From the NCBI GenBank assembly GCA_963777975.1, contig CAVZSO010000009.1:62001-126000 (forward strand): a DNA stretch of 64,000 nt, in the 5' to 3' direction. Made by a program: the position numbers and the translations under genes. Below the pieces are notes generated by a model. It had not been told where the DNA came from. It did no database searches and saw only the letters and a list, made by a program, of their open reading frames with translations. Numbering within the stretch: the stretch's first letter is position 1; each line of letters begins with the position of its first letter. Below are positions 50,313 through 58,091 of the stretch, in pieces. Origin of the DNA: CSP1-4 sp963777975. Its GTDB lineage: Bacteria > Chloroflexota > Limnocylindria > Limnocylindrales > CSP1-4.

Positions 50313-51328
50313 TGGAGGACTCGGGTCGGCCCGTCGACCCATCCGGACCAGCCATCGAGGTCGAAGCGCTGGTCAAGGTCTATCCCGGCGGCGCACGGGC
50401 GCTCGACGGCATCGACGTGACCGTCGAACGTGGCGAGTTCTTCGCCTTCCTGGGGCCGAACGGCGCCGGCAAGACGACGACCATCCGCGTCCTGACCACC
50501 CTGTTGCGGGCGACCTCCGGTCGTGCGCGCGTCCTGGGACTCGACGTCGCCGAGCAGGCCGGTGCCGTCCGTCGGCGGATCGGCTTCGCGATGCAGCAGG
50601 TCGCCGTCGAGAACCTGTTGTCGGGTCGCGAGAACCTGGAGCTGATCGGTCGGCTGCATCGCATGCCACGGGATGAGCTGCGTCGCCGGACCGACGAGCT
50701 CCTCGAGCTGGTCGGGCTGGACCACGTGGCCACCAAGCTGGCGGGCACGTACTCAGGCGGCATGCGCCGCCGATTGGACCTCGCCACGGCGCTGGTCCAT
50801 CGGCCGGACGTGCTCTTCCTGGACGAACCGACCGAGGGCCTCGATCCCCAGAGCCGGAGCGCCTTGTGGGAAGAGCTGACGCGGATCAACGAGTCGGGCA
50901 CGACGATGCTGCTGACGACCCACTACATGGAGGAAGCCGACCGGCTCTGCGCTCGTTTGGCGATCATCGACGACGGGCGGATCGCGGCGTCCGGCTCGCC
51001 AGCCGACCTGAAACGATCGATCGGGGGCGATCAGGTCACGCTTACCCTGGCACCGACCGACGGCGGGTTGACCGGAGCCCAGGACGGGGTCATCAGCCGC
51101 CTTGCGGGCATCGACGGCGTCGTCGGTGCCGAGCGGACCGTCGACGGCGTGCGGCTCTCGGTCCGTGACGCGGCCGTGGTGCCGATGGTCCTTCGCCAGC
51201 TCGACGACGGTCCGACGGTGACCCGCATCGCAGTCACCGAGCCGACGCTCGAGGACGTCTTCCTGGCCCTCACTGGTCGGACCATCCGGCATGAGGCCGC
51301 CGATCAGCCGCTCGAGCTGGGCTGGTAG
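50312..51328 (+). CDS. ABC transporter ATP-binding protein (DrrA-like)
   Basis: 338 residues. Walker A GPNGAGKTTT near residue 52, signature YSGGMRRRLDLA near 150, Walker B VLFLDEPTEGLDP and the switch His in TTHYMEEA. The extra C-terminal domain of about 100 residues is typical of the DrrA/NodI group that exports drugs, lipids or polysaccharides. The permease gene follows 4 bases later. The exported compound is unknown. Confidence 0.94.
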   Translation: MEDSGRPVDPSGPAIEVEALVKVYPGGARALDGIDVTVERGEFFAFLGPNGAGKTTTIRVLTTLLRATSGRARVLGLDVAEQAGAVRRRIGFAMQQVAVENLLSGRENLELIGRLHRMPRDELRRRTDELLELVGLDHVATKLAGTYSGGMRRRLDLATALVHRPDVLFLDEPTEGLDPQSRSALWEELTRINESGTTMLLTTHYMEEADRLCARLAIIDDGRIAASGSPADLKRSIGGDQVTLTLAPTDGGLTGAQDGVISRLAGIDGVVGAERTVDGVRLSVRDAAVVPMVLRQLDDGPTVTRIAVTEPTLEDVFLALTGRTIRHEAADQPLELGW

Positions 51329-51332
51329 CGCG

Positions 51333-52100
51333 ATGGCCTTCGCGCAGGAGACCTGGCTGCTTGGGACCCGCACGCTGCGACGGTTCGCCCGGGTGCCGGC
51401 CAACCCTGCCAGCACCATCCTCTTCCCGGTCATCCAGCTGGTCGTCTTCTCGCAGCTCTTCCGGGGCATCATCGCCCTGCCGGGCTTCGGAGACCAGAAG
51501 AGCTACCTGGACTACCTCTTGCCAGGCCAGATCGCGTTCACGGCGTTCTTCGCCGTCGCCTGGTCCGGCGGCAACCTGCTCGCCGACTACCGCAGCGGCT
51601 ACCTGGACAAGCTCCGGGCTGCGCCCATCCGCCGCTACGCGATCCTCGCCGGCGAGCTGGTGCCGCTGGCGCTGGAGGTGGCCATGATGTCCGCGGTCAT
51701 CCTGGTCATCGGTGTGCTCCTCGGCGCCAACGTGGCGACCGGACTGCTTGGCGCGCTCGCCATCATCCTGCTGGCCGCTGGCTTCGGCGTCGCGTGGTCG
51801 GGGGTCTCGTTCGTGCCCGCCTTGGTGACCAAGAACGAGCAGGCGACCTCGACCCTGTCGCTGCTGCTCTTCCCGATCGCCTTCATGTCGACCGCCTTCG
51901 TGCCGGTGGCCCTGATGCCAGACTGGCTCCAGACCCTCAATGTCCTCAACCCCATCAGCTACATCATCGAGGCGATGCGCGCGTTCATGATCGGCGACGT
52001 CAGCGCCGGGGTCGTCGTCTCGGCGATCGTCGCGATCGTGATCCTCGGGGTCCTCCTGCAGGGCGCCACGATGTGGGCCTTCCGCCGCCTGACGGCGTAG
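51333..52100 (+). CDS. ABC-2 type permease (DrrB-like)
   Basis: 255 residues with six helices. DKLRAAPIRRYAILAGEL and LNVLNPISYIIEAMRAFMIG are the typical ABC-2 family segments in the cytoplasmic loop and before the last helix. It pairs with the ATPase encoded just upstream. The ATG at 51333 follows the ATPase stop by 4 bases. Drug, haem or lipid export are all possible. Confidence 0.92.
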   Translation: MAFAQETWLLGTRTLRRFARVPANPASTILFPVIQLVVFSQLFRGIIALPGFGDQKSYLDYLLPGQIAFTAFFAVAWSGGNLLADYRSGYLDKLRAAPIRRYAILAGELVPLALEVAMMSAVILVIGVLLGANVATGLLGALAIILLAAGFGVAWSGVSFVPALVTKNEQATSTLSLLLFPIAFMSTAFVPVALMPDWLQTLNVLNPISYIIEAMRAFMIGDVSAGVVVSAIVAIVILGVLLQGATMWAFRRLTA

Positions 52101-52123
52101 ATGCCCGCGCCGGGAGTCGTTCC

Positions 52124-52999
52124 TCAGGCCTCCGGCGGTCGAGCCAGTGCATACACCTGGCGCGCACCGGTGATGCCCTTGAGCTCATGCAGGCCACGGT
52201 CCGCGAAGACCAGATCCGAGCCCGCCAGCAGGTCGTGGGTGGTGCCGGAGACGAGCACCTCGCTGGGGCCGGCCAGGGCCATGATCCGCGCCGCCATGTG
52301 GACGGCCACGCCCCGGACGTTGCCGGGCACGAGCTCGACCTCGCCGGTGTGGATGCCTGCCCGAGTCTGGATGCCGATGGCCTTGGCCGCCATGCAGATG
52401 CCTGCGGCGGCGCGGACGGCTCGTTCGGAGCTGTCAAAGAGCGCCAGGAACCCGTCGCCTGTCGTGTCGATCTCGCGGCCGCGGTATCGATCAAGCTCGG
52501 AACGGCCGCGCTCGTAGTGCTGCGCGAGGAGGTCGCTCCAGGCACCATCGCCGATCCTCGCCGCGGTCGCCGTCGAGTCCACGATGTCGGTGAACAGGAT
52601 GGTCGAGAGGACGCGCTCGCCGCTACCGGCCACGGGTCTGGCGAAGGAGCGCATGCCCGCCCAGTCGAGGGCGATCCAGGCATCGTCGCCGACCACCCAG
52701 GCATCGTGGCCTGGTGGGATCTCGTAGGCCTCGTTAGGACCGATGTCGAAGCTCGAACCATCTTCGAGCTCGATACGGGCATGGCCCTGGAATGCGTAGC
52801 CCTGGTGGTGGTATTCACACAGCCGCGTGCCGGCGATCAGGCCGACGCTCTCGGACCATCGCCAGCCAGGCTGGAAGATCTGCCTGCCGACCACGGCATC
52901 GCCGATCTCGTAGATCTCGACGCGGCCGAGCGGGAACTCGCGGACCTCGGACGGCGACTCGAGGCGGCGATGCTGGGGACGCACCATGCGCTGCATCAT
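52124..52999 (-). CDS. Cupin-fused class III adenylate/guanylate cyclase
   Basis: About 291 residues. The N-terminal 110 form a cupin-like barrel (EYHHQGYAFQGHARIELEDG, then IPPGHDAWVVG). The C-terminal 170 form a class III cyclase domain: metal Asp in STILFTDIVDST, second Asp in DTTGDGFLALFD, then GIHTGEVELVPGNVRGVAVHMAAR. It makes cAMP or cGMP; substrate choice is not resolvable here. The cupin presumably binds a small ligand that controls the cyclase. The start is ambiguous (52999, 52996 or 52987). It is divergent from the FAH-family gene. Confidence 0.82.
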   Translation of the reverse strand: MMQRMVRPQHRRLESPSEVREFPLGRVEIYEIGDAVVGRQIFQPGWRWSESVGLIAGTRLCEYHHQGYAFQGHARIELEDGSSFDIGPNEAYEIPPGHDAWVVGDDAWIALDWAGMRSFARPVAGSGERVLSTILFTDIVDSTATAARIGDGAWSDLLAQHYERGRSELDRYRGREIDTTGDGFLALFDSSERAVRAAAGICMAAKAIGIQTRAGIHTGEVELVPGNVRGVAVHMAARIMALAGPSEVLVSGTTHDLLAGSDLVFADRGLHELKGITGARQVYALARPPEA

Positions 53000-53041
53000 C
53001 GCATCACCCGGCGCCGCACGCGCGCCAGCATGCCGCCGTCC

Positions 53042-53047
53042 TAGACT
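53042..53047 (+). promoter_or_regulatory. Putative leaderless -10 box (TAGACT) of the FAH-family gene
   Basis: TAGACT-CCACCC-ATG: exactly 6 bases between box and start, and the spacer is identical to that of ilvD. Confidence 0.5.
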
Positions 53048-53053
53048 CCACCC

Positions 53054-54067
53054 ATGCGCATCGCCCACGTCCGCGCAAGGCACGCGCCCGCGGGAGCACC
53101 GTGGCGGCTGGCGGCAGCCCTGGGCGCCGAAACCGAACCCACGAGCTGGCTCGACCTCGAGGTCGCCAGGCGTCGCGCCATGCACGCCGATCCGCGCCTC
53201 GAGCACAACGCGGTGCTCTTCCGGCAGCCGATCACGACGCTCGACGCACTGCTGGCAAGTGGGCTCCGCGTCGAGGCCGTGCACGAGCTGCTCGACGGCT
53301 TCGAGTCTCGAGACGCCGATGATCCGGCCATTCTTGACGGTGCCGACCTGCGCTTCGGGCCGCCGATCCTTCGGCCCCCGAGCCTGCGCGACTTCTACGG
53401 CTTCGAGCGGCACGTCTCGACGGTCTGGGCCCGTCGCGGCAACCCGGTGCCGGAGGCCTGGTATCGCCTGCCGGTCTTCTACTTCAGCAACGTCTCCGAG
53501 CTCCGCGGGCCAGACGACCCGGTCTGGTGCCCGGCAGCGTCGCAGGAGCTCGACTACGAGCTGGAGGTATGCGCCCTGGTCGACACGCCGGCGGTCGACC
53601 TGCGCCCCGAACGGGCGGAGGAGGCCATCGGGGGCTACATGATCTTCAACGATTGGTCGGCGCGTGACCTGCAACGCGACGAGACGGCGGTCCGGCTAGG
53701 CCCGGCCAAAGGCAAGGACTTCGCCTCCTCGATCGGACCCTGGCTGGTGACCCCGGACGGGCTGGCTGACACGCATGCGGGCAAAGGCTACGACCTGGCC
53801 ATGACCGCGACGGTCAACGGGGTCGAGACGAGCCGCGGCAGCTGGGCCGACACCCACCATTCGATGGCCGAGATGCTCGCCCGCGCGTCAGCCGAGGTCC
53901 ATCTGCGCCCTGGCGAACTGATCGGGAGCGGCACGGTCGGGACCGGCTGCCTGCTCGAGGTCAAGGACGAGACGCTCGGCCGCTGGCTGGAACCGGGCGA
54001 CGAGGTGGTCCTCTCGGTGGAGCGGCTGGGGAGCCTCCGAACCCAGATCGTGGCTCGGCCCACCTGA
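53054..54067 (+). CDS. Fumarylacetoacetate hydrolase family protein
   Basis: 337 residues. FYGFERHVSTVWARRG, DYELEVCALVDTPAV, IFNDWSARDLQRDE and GTVGTGCLLE are the FAH-superfamily signatures, and the length with an N-terminal domain fits the larger bacterial fumarylacetoacetase-like proteins. Next to homogentisate dioxygenase, the likely role is cleavage of fumarylacetoacetate or maleylacetoacetate to finish tyrosine breakdown. A separate maleylacetoacetate isomerase gene is not in the window. A leaderless-type box precedes the ATG. Confidence 0.85.
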   Translation: MRIAHVRARHAPAGAPWRLAAALGAETEPTSWLDLEVARRRAMHADPRLEHNAVLFRQPITTLDALLASGLRVEAVHELLDGFESRDADDPAILDGADLRFGPPILRPPSLRDFYGFERHVSTVWARRGNPVPEAWYRLPVFYFSNVSELRGPDDPVWCPAASQELDYELEVCALVDTPAVDLRPERAEEAIGGYMIFNDWSARDLQRDETAVRLGPAKGKDFASSIGPWLVTPDGLADTHAGKGYDLAMTATVNGVETSRGSWADTHHSMAEMLARASAEVHLRPGELIGSGTVGTGCLLEVKDETLGRWLEPGDEVVLSVERLGSLRTQIVARPT

Positions 54068-54069
54068 CG

Positions 54070-54474
54070 ATGCGATCGGCCGAGATCACGGTCCATACCG
54101 GCTCGGGTCGCGGCCTGTTCGACATCACCGTCCAGTGCGAGCGATTCGTGGCCGGCGGTGGTGACGGACTGCTCAACGTATTCGTACCCCACGCGACGGC
54201 AGGCGTGGTGATCATGGAACTGGGCGCAGGTTCCGACGACGACCTGCTCGCCGCGCTCGAGCGACTGCTGCCGCATGACGACCGGTGGCACCATCGACAT
54301 GGTTCTCTGGGTCACGGAGCGGACCATGTCCTGCCGCTCCTGGCGCCGCCGTCCATCACGGTCCCCGTTCGCGACGGGCGGCTTCATCTCGGTACCTGGC
54401 AGTCGATCGCTCTGCTGGATACGAACGTGGACAATGCCACGCGGTCGGTGGTGCTGACGCTACTGGAAGGCTGA
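54070..54474 (+). CDS. YjbQ/UPF0047 family protein
   Basis: 134 residues, a single YjbQ domain: an N-terminal strand pair, FVPHATAGVVIMELG near residue 38 and HHRHGSLGHGADHVLPLL with a His cluster near 75-87, then LGTWQSIALLDTNVD. The family binds metal through these His residues and has been linked to thiamine-phosphate synthase activity, but its main role is unsettled. It starts 2 bases after the FAH-family gene and lies just before homogentisate dioxygenase, an unexpected place. Confidence 0.88.
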   Translation: MRSAEITVHTGSGRGLFDITVQCERFVAGGGDGLLNVFVPHATAGVVIMELGAGSDDDLLAALERLLPHDDRWHHRHGSLGHGADHVLPLLAPPSITVPVRDGRLHLGTWQSIALLDTNVDNATRSVVLTLLEG

Positions 54475-54535
54475 GGCGCCGGTCGTGTCGACCGCGGTCG
54501 CCTAGAATCCGACCCTCACCACCTGGAGGGTCGCC

Positions 54536-55760
54536 GTGTATTACGTCCGCCGGGGCAGCGTGCCGCCGCAGCGCCACACCCAGCATCGCCGGCCGGACGG
54601 CGCGCTGTACGCCGAGGAACTCTTCGGCGTCGAGGGGTTCGTCGGGCGCAACTCCCTCCTCTACCACCTGGTGCCACCGACCCAGACGCACCTCGTCGAG
54701 GCTGTGCGCGACGTCGTCATCGAGGCCGCCGATGATGGCCTCCACCGCCATCGGCTCACCAAGACCGGCGACGTGCCCGAGGCGGGCGACGTGGTCGACG
54801 GTCGGGTCCCGCTCTACTTCAACAGCGACGTGGTCATGGGCGTCGTCCGGCCGGCCGGACCCATGGCGGCAGGACGCTTCTATCGCAACGGCGAGGCCGA
54901 CGAGCTGCTCTACATCCACGAGGGTGAGGGGCTGTTCGACTCCGTCTTCGGGCCGATGCGCTATGGCCCCGGCGACTACATCGTCATCCCTATCGGCACC
55001 ACCTGGCGCCTGGATCCGGATCAAGGGTCGGCGCAACGCATGCTTTGGCTCGAGTGCCCGCTCGGAGCTCGAGCCGCCAAAGCGCTACCGCAACGACTAC
55101 GGGCAGCTCCTCGAGCACGCGCCCTACTACCAGCGCGACATCCGCGTGCCCGACGAAGCGCCGCCGCACACGGAGACGGGCGACTTTGTGATCGAGGTCA
55201 AACAGCGCGGCAGGATCACCGCCTATCACTACCGCCACCATCCCTTCGATCTGGTCGGCTGGGACGGCTACCTCTATCCCTGGATCTTCAACATCGCCGA
55301 CTTCCAGCCCATCACGGGCCGCGTCCACCAGCCGCCGCCCGTCCACCAGACCTTCCAGGCGCGGAACTTCGTTGTCTGCTCGTTCGTGCCCCGCAAGTTC
55401 GACTACCACCCCCTCGCCATCCCCGCGCCCTACAACCACTCCAACATCAACAGCGACGAGGTCATCTACTACGTGGCGGGCAACTTCATGAGCCGCCGTG
55501 GCGTGGAGATCAGCTCGTTCACCGTCCATCCCGCCGGTATCCCGCATGGGCCACATCCGGGCACGGTCGAGGCGTCGATCGGCAAGGAGGCGACCGCCGA
55601 GCTGGCGGTCATGGTCGACACCTTCCACCCGCTCAACATCACGCGTCAGGCGATGGACCTCGACGACCCGGGCTACCCGTACACCTGGCTGCCTTCCGAG
55701 GATGCCCCCGGCGAAGCTCAGCAGCTGGCCGAGCGCGGGCCGGAGGCATTCCCCGACTGA
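54536..55760 (+). CDS. hmgA: Homogentisate 1,2-dioxygenase (one frameshift)
   Basis: Opens the ring of homogentisate to maleylacetoacetate with Fe(II) and O2. About 408 residues. The iron-site region reads YNHSNINSDEVIYYVAGNFM (His and Glu five residues apart) followed by SSFTVHPAGIPHGPHPG with the third His. A frame change near 55060 is repaired by dropping one C from tgcccgctcggag, giving ECPSELEPPKRY. The GTG start follows GGAGG. A diverged copy of its last 21 codons lies at 58022. It shares the locus with an FAH-family gene, while hpd is 10 kb away. Confidence 0.9.
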
Positions 55761-55833
55761 ACCAGCGGGTGACGGCGGTCTCGGAACTGGCAGTTTCCCG
55801 GGGGCAGGATCGACCCGCTCTGGCGAGTCGCGG

Positions 55834-56490
55834 TCAGGACGATGGCGAAGGCGCGACGTCGACGGCGTCCTCGGGTCGGAGATCGACTGTTGCGAGGACG
55901 TCCTTGAACCACGCTTGGTCGTAGACCGAATCGAGCCAGGCTTCATCCCCGGACGTATAGAGCACGATCATGTAGCCGCGGCCCCCGGTCGAGACCAGGG
56001 CCATGGTGCCCGCGCCGCTGTCGGCACAGAAGGAGCCGGCCGCGCCATCGACGGTCACCGGCTCGGTTGCGCTGCACTCGTTGACGGCCACGCGGTCAGC
56101 GATCCACTTGTCAGCGCTGGTCGTGCCGAGCGGCATCGAACCAAGGCCCAGGAACAGATGGTCGGCGAGGGACGGGTCGTGGACGACGTCGAGCCTGGGA
56201 TCGTCGAAGTTCCATTCGGCCGTCGTCCACGGCTCGCTCGCGGGCCGTGTAGTCCAGCCCGCCGGGTACGCCGCCGAGATGCCGTGCATCGTCGAGGTGA
56301 AGGTCTCGTTCAACGCCGGCGGGGCGGTCGACGACGCGTCCGGGCTCGCGACAGCCACGACCGAGGGTGGCGCCGAGCTCGGGCTAGATCGTGGCGGGGA
56401 CGCGAGGCTCGCGGCCGACGAGCAGCCGGCGGCGATCGCCCCGAGTGCGACCATCAGTCCTGGGAGCAGCCGTATTCGGCGCGTGCTCAT
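55834..56490 (-). CDS. Lipoprotein paralogous to the outer domain of the neighbouring anti-sigma protein
   Basis: 218 residues. A signal peptide with lipobox AIAAGC and a Ser/Pro-rich spacer are followed by a 140-residue domain: MHGISAAYPAGW, LGSMPLGTTSADKWIADRVA, CSATEPVTVDGAAGSFC, RGYMIVLY and WFKDVLATVDLRPEDAVD. Each of these has a counterpart in the 56560-57382 protein. GGAGGAAA precedes the ATG at 56490, which is thereby fixed. It is probably the third gene of sigma module 3 and may compete for, or deliver, the same ligand. Confidence 0.75.
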   Translation of the reverse strand: MSTRRIRLLPGLMVALGAIAAGCSSAASLASPPRSSPSSAPPSVVAVASPDASSTAPPALNETFTSTMHGISAAYPAGWTTRPASEPWTTAEWNFDDPRLDVVHDPSLADHLFLGLGSMPLGTTSADKWIADRVAVNECSATEPVTVDGAAGSFCADSGAGTMALVSTGGRGYMIVLYTSGDEAWLDSVYDQAWFKDVLATVDLRPEDAVDVAPSPSS

Positions 56491-56559
56491 GAGGTTTCCT
56501 CCAGTCGGGTGAGCGGGAGTCCGTGCCCGTCTCGCTGGCAACGGCTCCCGAGGGGCATT

Positions 56560-57382
56560 TCAGGGCGAGGGCGATGGCACCGAATCGGTGGCGTCCTCGG
56601 GGTGGAGCTTCACGGTGGCCAAGATGTCCCTGAACCAGCCGACGTCGTCCGACCCGTAGAGCCAGATCAGGTAGCCGCGATCGACGACGGTGACGAGTGC
56701 AGCCCGTCCGCCGTAGCAACTAGGAGATATGACCCCAGAGGCACCGTCGATCGTTGCCGGCTCGGTGGCGTCACTACAGGTGGCATCACGGGCCATATAG
56801 TCGGCGATCCACTCGTCGCCACTCAAGCCCCCAAGCGGCTCGGAGGCCAGGGCGACGAATATGTTCACGGGAGATTGCTCACACGTGGCCCGCGCCGGGA
56901 TCGGCTGCCCTCCCCACGAGCAGATGATGTCCGCGGACGCGGAGTCCTGCTGGACGATGTCGCCTGTCCAGAGCGCGGTGGCCCGTTGAACCATCCAACC
57001 GATCGGATGCGACACCGAGATCCCGTGTATGGACGACTCGAACGTCTCTGTTAGGGTTAGGGGGGTCGAGGGCGACGGGCTAGGGCTGACGGAAGGGCTT
57101 GGTGAGGGCAAGACCTGTGGCCCGCCGACCTGGCTCGAAGTTGGACGAAACAACGCCAGGCCGATCGTCTCCGACCGCTACGACGACAACGGCCGCGACT
57201 GCCACCTTCGTGAAACCATGAGTGGTCGTGAGTCTCCAGGGCAAGCGGATGACCACGCGCCGCTGTCGGGTGGTGTCGATGATCTCGAGAGACTGCTCGA
57301 GCAGCCAGTCAGGCGCCCGTGGCGCGGCCTCCGCCTCGTAGAGGTCGGAGAGCCGACGACCCAGGTCCTTGTTCGCCGTCAT
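56560..57382 (-). CDS. Membrane anti-sigma-like protein of module 3 (one frameshift)
   Basis: About 274 residues. The cytoplasmic start (MTANKDLGRRLSDLYEAEAA, then DWLLEQSLEIIDTTRQRR) fits the anti-sigma-like pattern of the other modules. The membrane helix FTKVAVAAVVVVAV is followed by a frame change near 57150 that restores IGLALFRPTSSQ. Outside, a Pro/Ser linker leads to a 140-residue domain with IHGISVSHPIGW, SGDEWIADYMARDATCSDA, and WFRDILATVKLHPEDATD. The domain is shared with the next lipoprotein. The start overlaps the sigma gene by ATGA. Confidence 0.72.
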
Positions 57383-57936
57383 GCCGAGCGGCCTTCCCGG
57401 CCGAGGTGGATGGACGAGCGCTCATCGGCGGCCAGGGTCGCCCGGAGCGCCTCGATCGCGTAGTGGAGCCGGGACTTGGCCGTCCCGACAGGGATGTCGA
57501 GGGCATCGGCCAACTCGCTCGGAGTCAGGCCGACGTAAAAGGTCAGGACGAGGACGGTTCGCTGGGTCGTCGTCAGGCGACGAAGTCCCCGCTCAAGCTG
57601 GTCGCGATCGGCAAGCTCGTTGGCGCGATCGAGCTCGGCCGGTTCGCTTGGCAGGACGGTGATCTCGGTCCGCCACCGTCGACGGTGGCGCCCGATGTCC
57701 GCGCAGGACCGCACGACGATCCGGTGGATCCAGGCGTCGAACCGCTCGACGTCGCGTAACGTCGGCAGGTCACGCCAGGCACGGACCAGGGCGTCCTGGG
57801 TCGCATCCTGCGCGAGATCGGCGTCGCGCAGGATCAGTCGAGCGATGGCGTAGAGTCGATCGACGGCACCGCCGGCCAGGACAGCGAAGGCCTCGCGGTC
57901 TCCGTTTCGCGCCCGGTCGACGAGGTCCGCCTGCAA
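57379..57936 (-). CDS. ECF RNA polymerase sigma factor (module 3)
   Basis: 185 residues from a TTG at 57936. Region 2: RLYAIARLILRDADLAQDATQ and DALVRAWRDL; region 4: TTTQRTVLVLTFYVGLTPSE and LADALDIPVGTAKSRL. An ATG at 58011 is in frame, but it lies inside the promoter motif. GGAGGGAG sits 8 bases before the TTG, and the other sigma proteins also begin within a few residues of the same DLV segment, so TTG is the better start. It overlaps the anti-sigma gene by 4 bases. Confidence 0.9.
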   Translation of the reverse strand: MQADLVDRARNGDREAFAVLAGGAVDRLYAIARLILRDADLAQDATQDALVRAWRDLPTLRDVERFDAWIHRIVVRSCADIGRHRRRWRTEITVLPSEPAELDRANELADRDQLERGLRRLTTTQRTVLVLTFYVGLTPSELADALDIPVGTAKSRLHYAIEALRATLAADERSSIHLGREGRSA

Positions 57937-57975
57937 CGCCCGCTCCCTCCCGTGGGCGACCGACTTGGTCGCTCT

Positions 57976-58015
57976 ACACCCTACGGCGGAACGCAAGCGT
58001 GAGCAGTTCAATCTT
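57976..58015 (-). promoter_or_regulatory. ECF-type promoter of sigma module 3
   Basis: Minus strand: AAGATTGAAC (58015-58006), about 21 bases, then GTAGGGTGT. It matches the motif before modules 1 and 2. Its upstream edge touches the remnant of a homogentisate dioxygenase end. Confidence 0.6.
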
Positions 58016-58021
58016 TCGGAG

Positions 58022-58084
58022 GAGGACGCCTCCGGCGTGGCCCAGCACCTGGCCGAGCGAGGGCCGGAGGCGTTCCCGGACGGA
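58022..58084 (+). pseudogene. Remnant of a homogentisate dioxygenase 3' end
   Basis: Read in the plus frame from 58022 this encodes EDASGVAQHLAERGPEAFPD. The end of the gene at 54536 encodes EDAPGEAQQLAERGPEAFPD at 55698-55757, so 17 of 20 residues are the same while many third codon positions differ. The match breaks upstream at the promoter of sigma module 3. It looks like the tail of a second, protein-coding copy left after module 3 was inserted or duplicated. Confidence 0.7.
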
Positions 58085-58091
58085 ACCCTGG

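Noticed and set aside
50312..52100. Naming the exporter drrAB as a drug-resistance system
   Set aside because: The family is broad (drugs, lipids, polysaccharides, haem) and nothing in the sequence shows the substrate.
55834..57936. Plus-strand reading frames across the module 3 region
   Set aside because: They show no domain or ribosome-binding support and are antisense to coherent minus-strand genes.
57937..58011. ATG at 58011 as the start of the module 3 sigma gene
   Set aside because: It lies within the AAGATTGAAC promoter block and adds 25 residues with no counterpart in the other sigma proteins; the TTG at 57936 has a good ribosome-binding site.
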